Shown: piece after piece, positions 9,101-15,611 of the stretch
Layout: the number at the start of each line of letters is the position of its first letter
Numbering within the stretch: position 1 is the first letter of the stretch
Notes under the pieces: generated by a model
Told to the model about the DNA's origin: nothing
Seen by the model: the letters and a program-made list of their open reading frames with translations, nothing else
Database searches by the model: none
Position numbers and translations under genes: made by a program
Origin: Gammaproteobacteria bacterium
GTDB lineage: Bacteria > Pseudomonadota > Gammaproteobacteria > Pseudomonadales > JAUIKI01
Direction: 5' to 3'
NCBI GenBank assembly: GCA_030430875.1
Contig: JAUIKI010000008.1
Location: 1 to 15,611, forward strand
DNA: 15,611 nucleotides

Positions 9101-11691
9101 TCAGTTACATCGAAGGGGAAGACATCCTGCTGATCCTCAACTCCATCATTATCATCATCTGCATCAATTTTATTTAACAAACCATCGTTATCCGTATCCA
9201 TGTATAACGACTCACGTTCAAAAGTCACCATGGCAAAATCATTACTGGAGACATAAACGTGTAAACTATCAGAACTTGTTGTCACTGATTGTGCATTTTG
9301 CATATTGGTAATAAGGTTATTTTTCTTATCAAGACTGCCATTTTCCAGCGCCTGCACAAAAAGTAGTTTTCCAGAATTAATATCTCGTTTAAATACAACC
9401 AGTGAATTGTCTTGCTGTCCTATTGCATAAACAAATTGATTGTCTGAACTGAGTGTCACGGCACTCGGACCTGTTAAGCCAGAAATAATATTTCCAGCAC
9501 CGTCGTCTAGGCCATTTTTTAGCGTCTGAATTAATGTCAATTTTCCAGTGACATTGTTACGTTTAAATCCTAATAATGCATCAGAAAACATGCTGGCAAC
9601 ATAGACATACTTATCATCAGTAGTGATATCAATTGAGATCGGTCCTCCTAACTCAGAGACAACATTATTTTCATCATCAACCCCACCCTGCTGAACAACT
9701 TGTTGGAAGAGTAATTGCTTGGTATCAGGATCAATGTTGAATACAGCCACTGCATTGCTCAAAAGACCGGTGACATACACAGATTTGTTGTCATGTGACT
9801 GCACAACTTCTGCTGCTTGTTTTAATCCACTAACTAACTGATTAGCGGAATCCAATTTACCATCAGTCAATGCTTCACTGAATGTCAGCCAACCACTATG
9901 CGGATTGCGTTTAAATACGGCTAAACTATTTTCAACACCCGCTGTAACAAACACTATTTCACCGTCATGACTGACTTTCACACTGGTTGCTCCTAACAAT
10001 CCATCAACAATATTTCCAGAACCATCTTTTTCATCATCAATAAGCGTTTGCACTAATGTCAATTTCCCATCATTCACGTCCCGAGTGAAATAGCTTACTG
10101 AGTTATCTTCAAAAGAAGCAACATACACATGACGACCATCTGGACTCATGGTGATTGACATTGCTTTTTGTAAACCATTGATATCATTTTCGCCATCAAC
10201 AAGCGTTTGCATTTTTTCTAATTGTCCAGTTAATACATTGCGATTATAAACAATCAGAGAATGGGAATAATAAGAGACTGCATAGAGGTGTCTGCCATCA
10301 GGACTGACAACTGAATCATACAAGCGAAAATTTTCCACCGCTGCATCTTGAAAAGACAGGCCATATAGCTCATCCAATGGATTAGGCACTAATGGGTCTG
10401 TACCTAATGTGAATTCTTCTAAATTACTCAAGCCATCATTATCAGGATCTTCATTGGCATCAGACGGATCTAGTGGGTTAAATCCGTAGAAAATTTCCCA
10501 AACATCAGGCATGCCATCTTCATCTGTATCATCTTCCGGGTTTAAATTATGATCTTGGCAATAGGTTACATTAGCAAGTTTTGGTGGCAGATTTTTCAGT
10601 GGCGCCAAACTTTCAAGGGGATTTCCACATAAATTTAACGTTTCTAAATTAATCGCATACTCAAGACCGGTTAAATTAGCAATTCCACTTCCAGAAAGAT
10701 CTAAATTGGTAACCGATGCTAATTCACCTTTCGTAATGGCATCAATGGCATTTTTATTGAGATTTGCATTGATTGCCGCACGTAATTGCATATCTGGAAT
10801 CAAAATTGGATCAGCATAGCCATCTTGGTCGGTGCCTAACGCTGCTGCTAACACGCGCAAATTTACCGCGGTAACATAGGGATTTTGCCCCCAACTTCCA
10901 TCATTATTTTGATTGACATAAATACTATCCAACAATGCATCAATCGCTGGAGAAATACCTTGATAACGAATCAATGCAAGAGTCGCTTCTCCTTTGATTA
11001 AATCAGGGGTATTTGCATCAACTTGTTGCAACAGTGTATTAGCTGCTTTGTTTAACGTGATATCTAAATTGAAATTTTTATCTTTATAGCGATTCAAACT
11101 CAATAATATTTGAGCGGTACTTTGCAAATGACTCGACGACTCTTGACTAATGGACCAACCATTATCCTGGCCATTAAGTAACTGGATTGCTTTCAAAAAA
11201 GCAATATTGGTAGATATATCAGAATCGTCTTCTGCTATGTTAAGCGCTAATAAGGCAAGTGCTGTATCAATCGCGCTTGGGTAATAATTTTCACTCAACC
11301 CCCACCCCGCTAAATTTTGATCTAACTCATTGGTGGTTTGTAGCAGCGCATCGATGTTTGCATTGATATTATTGCCATGAGGAACGAGAGCAGCAATTCG
11401 CCTTGCTTCATAGTCCGTGTTATTGCTTGCATGATTTTCAAGCCAAGTCACACCATTGTAATAAGCACTTTGATACTGATTGAAAGCGCTTAAACCAAGC
11501 ACAACTTCAGAGGTATACAGTAATTTTATGTCATCGTCATCCCCCCAACTACCATCCAATAATTGTTGATCTGACAACCATTGACTTGCGGTTTCAGCTG
11601 CTGAAGTTAACTGCTCTTTAGTTGCAGAATATACAACATTTGATTGAATAAAAAAGAAAATAAAACAGACAACAATATTCCATCTCGTCAT
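6106..11691 (-). CDS. Giant exported mosaic protein: toroid repeats, LRR, seven-blade propeller, TSP3-like and FG-GAP/VCBS repeats
   Basis: The frame could begin at ATG 11709 (1867 residues), but AGAGG at 11701-11705 lies nine bases before the ATG at 11691, giving 1861 residues and a better signal peptide (MTRWNIVVCFIFFFIQSNVV, cut after VYSA). Positions counted from 11709: ~27-295 alpha/alpha-toroid repeats of squalene-cyclase/prenyltransferase type (LDGSWGDDDD, NNDGSWGQNP); ~303-385 internalin-like LRRs (TNLDLSGSGIANLTGLEYA); ~390-445 TSP3-like calcium-binding repeats; ~450-833 seven ~57-residue blades like lactonase/YncE propellers (SPDGRHVYVAS...); ~838-1093 acidic TSP3-like repeats; ~1097-1393 FG-GAP/VCBS repeats (GDFNGDKKADIIWRD); ~1395-1503 TSP3-like; ~1505-1813 more VCBS; then a last TSP3-like unit to the stop. 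No LPXTG, PEP-CTERM or membrane anchor is visible at the C-terminus. No catalytic site is evident, and cyclase activity is not implied. It is probably a secreted or surface calcium-dependent binding protein, first gene of a three-gene cluster. Confidence 0.93.
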   Translation of the reverse strand: MTRWNIVVCFIFFFIQSNVVYSATKEQLTSAAETASQWLSDQQLLDGSWGDDDDIKLLYTSEVVLGLSAFNQYQSAYYNGVTWLENHASNNTDYEARRIAALVPHGNNINANIDALLQTTNELDQNLAGWGLSENYYPSAIDTALALLALNIAEDDSDISTNIAFLKAIQLLNGQDNGWSISQESSSHLQSTAQILLSLNRYKDKNFNLDITLNKAANTLLQQVDANTPDLIKGEATLALIRYQGISPAIDALLDSIYVNQNNDGSWGQNPYVTAVNLRVLAAALGTDQDGYADPILIPDMQLRAAINANLNKNAIDAITKGELASVTNLDLSGSGIANLTGLEYAINLETLNLCGNPLESLAPLKNLPPKLANVTYCQDHNLNPEDDTDEDGMPDVWEIFYGFNPLDPSDANEDPDNDGLSNLEEFTLGTDPLVPNPLDELYGLSFQDAAVENFRLYDSVVSPDGRHLYAVSYYSHSLIVYNRNVLTGQLEKMQTLVDGENDINGLQKAMSITMSPDGRHVYVASFEDNSVSYFTRDVNDGKLTLVQTLIDDEKDGSGNIVDGLLGATSVKVSHDGEIVFVTAGVENSLAVFKRNPHSGWLTFSEALTDGKLDSANQLVSGLKQAAEVVQSHDNKSVYVTGLLSNAVAVFNIDPDTKQLLFQQVVQQGGVDDENNVVSELGGPISIDITTDDKYVYVASMFSDALLGFKRNNVTGKLTLIQTLKNGLDDGAGNIISGLTGPSAVTLSSDNQFVYAIGQQDNSLVVFKRDINSGKLLFVQALENGSLDKKNNLITNMQNAQSVTTSSDSLHVYVSSNDFAMVTFERESLYMDTDNDGLLNKIDADDDNDGVEDQQDVFPFDVTESLDTDGDLIGDNADVFANDPAQWFDTDNDGISNHIDLDDDNDTLPDTWELSVGLNLMDPSDAVLDIDADELNNLDEFSAKTNPSLWDTDGDAMPDGWEIQYGLNALWPNADEDPDNDNWVNFVEYQNGTDPLDPDTDGDGVIDSEDLFPLNPDEDNDNDNDGIGDNEDLDDDNDGMPDVWEEQYGFNPFDPSDADIDTDGDGFTNLEEYLAGTDPLDPNSFPNGLMNDFDADGKSDALWYDAETGKTHLWLMDGVTIKEQQELSIPNTWRIAGVGDFNGDKKADIIWRDENSNEFTLWIMDIFTKTQEKLLTKPSVQAVVGGVGDIDGDSKVDIVWHDQQVGTVTVALMNGLTVKEQQEIAANVNLKWRVGSVVDFNNDNKADIRWNEMEGETIISEVHLWIMSGFDYQEILEFAPIGIFKQWNYVVSVFDGDFDGDGDRDLMPISQEIYKQNPPNKISLRFLEDLLPKKPSLLIPNQKNLWKIIAQGDFNDDSHANLLWRYGDTDLYKVWTIDSGVFHSGWIVGAQDTDNDGMPDVWETIHELNPNDPSDANQDLDDDGLINLDEYLYDTYPHDAMTDDDYMSDAWEVQHGLNPLSWDDNDLDLDNDGYTNFEEYCWDTDPNDPQSYPILESYRDFNGDGITDIVWQNQDTGEVEIWMMNGFDVLEKQIIGTFSSNWLLVSIADFDNDNKADLLWHDLTAGTMKLTLMDGFSIKDEQEIVNNLSATTSVVGAGDTDADGRADIVLYDLSAKNATLILMDGFAVKQQQVIANDLPEAWAPGAVGDANHDGKADIFWRDFTPFLGWNWDKSKYSDIHVWLMNGFNITDQQKAVTRSYWESEDIMASGDTNGDGRFDLVMSYDGSARAYHFNGTKYISYKDHFGFYSYPNVRVGRFDGDVKYDLIAYDENGQAKLYLMNGKVNPQKIENAMGENWHMLPLSRDQYDSDNDGMDDHWELKHRLNPLNDDTDAQTDLDGDGFSNFEEYFHNTNPVDQNSFP

Positions 11692-11700
11692 TTTTAACAT

Positions 11701-11705
11701 CCTCT
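11701..11705 (-). promoter_or_regulatory. Ribosome binding site that decides the start of the giant protein
   Basis: AGAGG on the minus strand is nine bases upstream of the ATG at 11691. It touches the ATG at 11700 directly and lies inside the reading frame if translation began at 11709. It therefore favours the third in-frame ATG (11691) over the two upstream ones. Confidence 0.55.
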
Positions 11706-11813
11706 GCATATGACATCATTAAATTCAACATTCCTTTAAAGATTAAAGCTCTGAATAGAGCAGTTTATTATTAAGTTAAACAAGCTTTGATTACTGCCAA
11801 ACTGGCCACTAAT

Positions 11814-11832
11814 TTTGTGTGAAATTCACAAA
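11814..11832. promoter_or_regulatory. Palindrome upstream of the giant gene, possible operator
   Basis: TTTGTG (11814-11819) and CACAAA (11827-11832) are mirrored around a centre that also contains TGTGA-AAT-TCACA (11818-11830). It lies about 120 bases before the start at 11691, a reasonable place for a regulator. The half-sites recall CRP (TGTGA...TCACA), but the spacer is three bases instead of six, so a CRP site is not supported. The binding protein is unknown. Confidence 0.3.
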
Positions 11833-11900
11833 TATCAATATTTTCATCCAAAACTTTGTGGATTTATCATATTTTTTATGAAATTTCCTCTACACAATTG

Positions 11901-11934
11901 AATCTATTTAAAAACAGATTAATTTAATCTATTT
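11901..11934. repeat. Direct repeat plus odd palindrome, possible operator
   Basis: AATCTATTT occurs at 11901-11909 and again at 11926-11934. The second copy overlaps the perfect palindrome AGATTAA-T-TTAATCT (11916-11930). The combination lies upstream of the giant gene. In such AT-rich DNA short repeats arise easily, so the regulatory role is tentative. Confidence 0.3.
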
Positions 11935-11972
11935 CACAGACCGGCTATTCAAAAGTATTTTTGCTTACAGGT

Positions 11973-11996
11973 AAACCCCACGAAATAATGGGGTTT
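11973..11996 (-). terminator. GC-cored hairpin, possible second terminator
   Basis: AAACCCCA (11973-11980) pairs perfectly with TGGGGTTT (11989-11996) across an eight-base loop. On the minus strand it is followed by only three T before ACC, so termination would be weaker than at the neighbouring hairpin at 12012-12039. The stems resemble each other, suggesting tandem terminators after the sulfatase gene. On the plus strand it also ends in TTT only. Confidence 0.45.
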
Positions 11997-12011
11997 CTAA
12001 AGATGCCCTTC

Positions 12012-12039
12012 AAAAAAACCCACATTTTTTAGTGGGTTT
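12012..12039 (-). terminator. Rho-independent terminator downstream of the sulfatase remnant
   Basis: On the minus strand AAACCCAC, an eight-base loop, and GTGGGTTT form a perfect 8-base-pair stem that runs into a seven-T tract ending at 12012. It lies about 230 bases after the sulfatase stop and insulates the giant gene from upstream transcription, implying that the latter has its own promoter. Confidence 0.7.
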
Positions 12040-12095
12040 GCTGATAGCTACACATATTAAACCAATGATTTCAATCACTTATAAAGATTAAGAAT

Positions 12096-12138
12096 TAGCT
12101 AAAAACACACGGAATGATGTCATCCTGTGTGCAAGCTA
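12096..12138 (-). terminator. Imperfect hairpin followed by a T-run, possible terminator
   Basis: On the minus strand CACAC-GGA-T pairs with A-TCC-GTGTG with single-base bulges around a six-base loop, and is followed by TTTTT (12101-12105). Outer arms TAGCT (12096-12100) and AGCTA (12134-12138) could extend the stem. It lies about 130 bases beyond the sulfatase stop and may act with the terminator at 12012-12039. Confidence 0.4.
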
Positions 12139-12193
12139 AATGAACGCTAACACCTTGACTTACTTAATTGCGCTAATATGATTTTTGATGATG

Positions 12194-12227
12194 CAAGATA
12201 AACTTCATTGTTATAAAGTTTATCTTG
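12194..12227. repeat. Perfect 12-base inverted repeat after the sulfatase stop
   Basis: CAAGATAAACTT (12194-12205) and AAGTTTATCTTG (12216-12227) are exact inverted copies with a ten-base loop, 42 bases beyond the sulfatase stop codon. On the minus strand no T-run follows, so it is not a standard intrinsic terminator. It may protect the 3' end of the mRNA. Confidence 0.55.
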
Positions 12228-12268
12228 AAAAAAACAACAAAGAGTTTTGAGCACTACCTAACAGTGAC

Positions 12269-15200
12269 TTATTTTAAAAATTGAGTCCTAGCATTCCACT
12301 TAAAACCATCTTCCATTAAAAGTTGGTTGCTAATTCTTGGTGAGTAAATCAGGCCGTTAAATGGCTCACAACTGTATGGATCATTTGCAACAGCACAGTC
12401 TCGATAAGAATTACCTAGATAGATATGATTTGACTCTAGCATATCACCACACGACTGTGCTGCTGACTGAGCCATAATCTTTACACCATCTAAATATAAC
12501 TCAGCCATTTTTTTAGCTCTATAGATAGAAATTCCAATATCATGTGCTTCTCCTTCACGAAGGCTGGCAAAGTTTTTATCACTGGAGTTGTTTGCTTGGG
12601 TATGCAGTTTCAGTTTACAAGAACCAAACCATACATTAAATTTTATACCAGCTTCATATTGACCTGAATTAGCTGGGGTTTCATATGGACTTAACTTTAA
12701 GTTCCAAGCATAGCCCCCTTCAGCTGATTGAGCTGCAATCATATTGGTATTTTGTGGAGGTGTCAGCGCATTTTGATTCAATCTAAATTTAGTCGTGAAT
12801 GAAATTAAGTCGCTTGAAAAATTGATAGGATTTTTATTTTTTGAATCATCCGTAATCTCTAATACAGCATTGTTTGTGCCGTCATTTGGAAACAACCATG
12901 CTTGCTTTTTCTCATCAAATTCTGGAACGGGTCCATGATCTTCTGTCAGACAATTTTCCAAGCAAGGTGTATAGTCAATTTTATGCGCCTTGTATGCTAG
13001 CTCCAACTCTCTTGATAAAGATAGCATGCGAATCTCTTCATTAGATAAAGTGACTGTTGATAGCAATGGTTTGGCGATCAAACCATTAAATAAATTAGCC
13101 TGACTAGGTTTGTTGCCTAAATAGATAGGTTGGTTTGTTCTTACTACTCTAGGTCGAATAATATTATTCGGCTCTTTTTGCATATCCAAAATTTTCCAAT
13201 GTGGTGGACAGTATGTATTGGAGTCTGGCTCACTGTCCAGGCATGATTGAAGATTTGTTGGATGAGTGATTGTGACTCTATCTTTTTCTTTGCCATCAAC
13301 AAAAAATTTCATTAATGGGCCTGCTTTACGACTACCTTGAATAGTAAATGCAATATGATGATCTTTACCGCAAATAATTGGATCATCCGAACTTAAGACT
13401 ACTTTTTCATAAATATCTTGCTCATTATTTGCAAGCCAAATAGAAACTTGTGGCTTACCATTGAGTAATTTTAGTTTCCAACTATGGGGAGGTTGATCAT
13501 CATCGCTCGGCTTAAACGCAATCATGCCATCGCCTGTTGCAACACCATCATCATTCAGCTGATTACAAGTCTTGCTATTTTCAGCCACGTTAATAAACGT
13601 TGAAAAGCTAAAATGTGCAACACCAATATTAAGGCGAGTAGAGTTGTTAATGCTAACTGTTTCACAACTTTCATCATTAGGACAATGTTTTTGAATATCG
13701 ATCATATCGTCAGTGAGTATTGGATCAATATTCAATTGATAATCAATAAAACCAACTAAGTTATGCCATTTGTAGTATGAGTTCTGTAAAAATCCCACAA
13801 CATCAGGTCTTTTATCATTTAAATTTGTCCCGTAATATTCATTTACTTTTTGATATTTTGCGTTGTATTCATCATCATTAATTTCAAATAACAAATAATT
13901 GGCTTCTGTTACATTACACATCGAAGATAGCTTCCTTGCAAACAAGGCGGGTTCATAAACTAACTTCCACTTGCCTTGCCTGACTGCAAACTGTTGCGTT
14001 TGATGATAACCTCCCGTTGAATAATTAAAGCTCCATCCTTTTGGTGGCTGTTGTCCAGGTGAGCCATCACACATTAATTCATTTATGTTACTCGGAGTGT
14101 CTGCCATATAAGCAGGACCTGTTTTTCCTTGCCAAAATTCCGCGCGAGTTTTATCAAAAAATGATAACGGCTCGCTATTAAGTAAATTTGAAAAATTGAT
14201 CCCGTATGCATTAGACTCTTCCGTCAAATCAACACCAGCTAGAGAAGACAGAGTAGGATAAAAATCTCGACTGGTAATGAACTCATGATTGACTCCGGTG
14301 TTTTCTTTTTGACTATAACCAAAAAATCTTATGGCTAAAGGCACTTTAATACCTCTTTCAAATAACTGCAGCTTTCTTCCACGCAGCTTTATATCGCATT
14401 CACTTTCAGGTTGATTTTCTTTACAGCTAACAGAATCATCTGCAGAACCACCGTGCCCGCCCCAATTAGCATGCACTTGAGGAGCGCCACCATTATCACT
14501 GGTGATAACAACAATGGTTTCATTTTTCAACTTATTTGCCGAATACATTTTTTCAATAGTTTGCACGACTTTTTGAATATTGCGATCAATGTAACTCATT
14601 TGAAGTGCATACTGCCCAATTCTACCATCGCAATAAGGATTTCGATTTTCAGTATCTTCACAATTATTTTCGTAACTAATTATCGGCTGATTACTGCCGC
14701 TCAAAGATAAGTTGTATCCTATTTCGTAGGAACAAGCTTCACTTTCATTTTTAGTACCACACTGCAGTTGTTGTTTATAATCTGGCGGGATATGTACTGG
14801 CAGATGAGGTGTGTAATACCACAAATTAATAAAAAACGGTTCATGTGCTGGCGTTGCTAATATATTATCATTCACTGTGTTTAACATCGAAGTGACTTCA
14901 TTCGTTAGCATGTTAGGCAAATAGTTCTGAGTATCTGTTGTGCAGATATTATCTTTATTCAATTGATAAACTTGATGGCATGTTACGCCATTAGGGAAAT
15001 TAGCTGCTTGGAAATGTTGTCGCGTTAAATTGTAAGCAAAATACCCATAAGGGTAGACAGTTGGCCTAAAAATAGATTGATTTTCGTCAGATACATTCTT
15101 AATATCAGGCGCGCAAGCCAGCTGACAACTCTCCTCTTTCTCATACCATATTGTTGAATAATCGAAATCACGGTTTTCTGGTCGATAGCTTTCGTCTCCA

Positions 15201-15493
15201 TCAAGGCCAACATGCCATTTCCCTACGGTAGCTGTGTAATAGCCTTTCTTTTTAAGTTGCTGAGAGATGAGTGGAAAATCAATACTAAGACCATGTTGGC
15301 CAAATTTTTGTTGTGTTTTAAGCACATTATGCTGAATGGGGTATTGTCCTGAAAGCAAAGAACTTCTCGTCTGTGTGCAATTAGGGCCACTGGAATAATA
15401 ATTTTTGAAAAGGAAAGAATCTTCTTTGCCAAAAAAGTCATTGATAAATGGTGTATGAATTTTTGATTCTGGATTATATGCGCGGGAAAGCTT
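12269..15493 (-). pseudogene. 5'-truncated sulfatase with two C-terminal LamG-like domains
   Basis: The frame is open from the TAA at 15494-15496 down to the stop at 12269 but has no ATG, GTG or TTG before the sulfatase signature. The first usable start is TTG at 15358 (1029 residues), which lies after the active-site Cys. Upstream in-frame residues still read as sulfatase: HTPFINDFFGKEDSF, then GPNCTQTRSSLLSGQYP with the formylglycine Cys codon at 15377-15379. Further motifs are TATVGKWHVGL, TSDNGG (near residue 285 from 15358), LRGRKLQLFERGIKVP and RDFYPTLSSLAG. Two concanavalin/LamG-like domains follow (~576-782 and ~830-1029, with YLGN motifs). The usual N-terminal metal-binding Asp pair and any signal peptide are absent, so the product is probably inactive. 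No internal stop is seen, so the truncation looks recent. Intact relatives hydrolyse sulfate esters, often on polysaccharides. Only ~38 bases separate it from the divergent plus-strand gene. A caller may list 12269-15358 as a CDS. Confidence 0.75.
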
Positions 15494-15521
15494 TTAATAA
15501 CTTCTGCAATAAATAAAATTT

Positions 15522-15526
15522 GAGGA
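15522..15526 (+). promoter_or_regulatory. Shine-Dalgarno site of the right-edge gene
   Basis: GAGGA is followed by five bases (CTAAA) and the ATG at 15532, supporting the plus-strand start. The AT-rich stretch before it (near 15503-15520) could hold a -10 box, but I cannot assign a promoter with confidence. Confidence 0.6.
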
Positions 15527-15531
15527 CTAAA

Positions 15532-15611
15532 ATGATTTTGGGGCACATTGACGAAGCAAAAGACGGTGTTGTTACAGGTTGGCTTTACGTGGAAGGTCTC
15601 GATACAACGCC
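15532..15611 (+). CDS. Start of a plus-strand gene (partial), GHID...GWLY-type N-terminal module
   Basis: Only 26 complete codons are visible before the window ends. The start has a good ribosome binding site (GAGGA, five bases upstream), and the protein begins MILGHIDEAKDGVVTG followed by WLYVEGLDTT. The pattern Gly-x-Ile-Asp ... Val-x-Gly-Trp resembles a short module that I know from the N-termini or linkers of some glycosyltransferases and related surface-polysaccharide proteins; this is a resemblance from a short stretch, not a firm identification. It is divergent from the truncated sulfatase, about 38 bases away, and its arrival may be what removed the sulfatase 5' end. No signal peptide is apparent. 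Confidence 0.65.
   Translation, partial: MILGHIDEAKDGVVTGWLYVEGLDTT

Larger units (their letters stand above)
11710..12268. other. Intergenic region between the sulfatase remnant and the giant exported protein
   Basis: This is 559 bases of very AT-rich sequence in which I see no convincing gene in any frame. The half next to the sulfatase (about 11970-12230) holds four inverted repeats, at least one a good minus-strand terminator. The half next to the giant gene (about 11710-11935) holds two short palindromes and should carry its promoter. I could not identify a convincing -35/-10 pair; TTGGCA followed by TAATAA (minus strand, near 11770-11800) has too long a spacer. Confidence 0.6.

Noticed and set aside
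7919..9311. Several plus-strand open frames (70-146 codons) opposite the giant gene
   Set aside because: They are antisense shadows of Asp-rich repeat coding DNA, Ser/Pro- or His-rich with no ribosome binding site or family features.
10800..11640. Active squalene/oxidosqualene cyclase
   Set aside because: Only the toroid-type DGSWG repeat motifs are present; I see no DxDD or VxDCTA catalytic motif, and the domain sits in an exported mosaic protein.
11814..11832. CRP binding site
   Set aside because: The TGTGA and TCACA half-sites are only three bases apart instead of six, so it does not fit the CRP consensus.
15223..15546. A 107-codon minus-strand open frame overlapping the sulfatase 5' region
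   Set aside because: It is out of frame with the clear sulfatase motifs, shows no family features, and overlaps the well-supported plus-strand start at 15532.
15480..15560. Minus-strand reading PKIILVL, similar to the N-terminal strand of sulfatases (PNIILVL...DD)
   Set aside because: The following residues lack the Asp-Asp metal motif, the frame ends at a TAA, and the bases are explained by the plus-strand gene. Chance resemblance is more likely than a frameshifted true N-terminus.

Overview
The window comes from an AT-rich bacterial genome, most likely Gram-negative. The main genes start with classical signal peptides lacking a lipobox cysteine, and the protein families (RHS/YD repeats with a transglutaminase-like head, FG-GAP/VCBS and thrombospondin-3-like repeats, sulfatase) are common in low-GC Gammaproteobacteria. 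That placement is inference; no rRNA, tRNA or housekeeping gene is present to fix the taxon.

Layout on the minus strand, in transcription order: (1) At the right edge lies a sulfatase gene (12269-15493) whose reading frame is intact but whose 5' end is missing. It faces the first codons of a plus-strand gene starting at 15532, which runs off the window. (2) A 559-base gap (11710-12268) holds several hairpins, including at least one good minus-strand intrinsic terminator, and two palindromes that could be operators. (3) A giant exported mosaic protein follows (about 1861 residues, 6106-11691): alpha/alpha-toroid (squalene-cyclase-like) repeats, a short internalin-like LRR block, a seven-blade beta-propeller, and alternating calcium-binding TSP3-like and FG-GAP/VCBS blocks. 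(4) Next is a small exported helical protein of unknown function (5372-6007). (5) Last is a very large exported RHS protein (1-5339, C-terminus beyond the left edge) with a transglutaminase-like domain in which Asp occupies the catalytic Cys position, a long uncharacterised middle, a DUF6531-like region and many YD repeats.

Genes 3-5 are collinear, separated by only 98 and 32 bases, and all appear to be exported, so they look like one operon making a surface or secreted apparatus. A perfect 9-base inverted repeat at the 3' end of gene 3 could attenuate or process the transcript before genes 4 and 5. What the three proteins do together is unknown. The repertoire (RHS shell, pseudo-transglutaminase, propeller, VCBS and toroid modules) suggests extracellular binding or effector delivery rather than metabolism. 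The most notable points are this three-gene cassette, the mosaic architecture of the large protein, the degenerate transglutaminase site, and the decapitated sulfatase at the right-hand junction.
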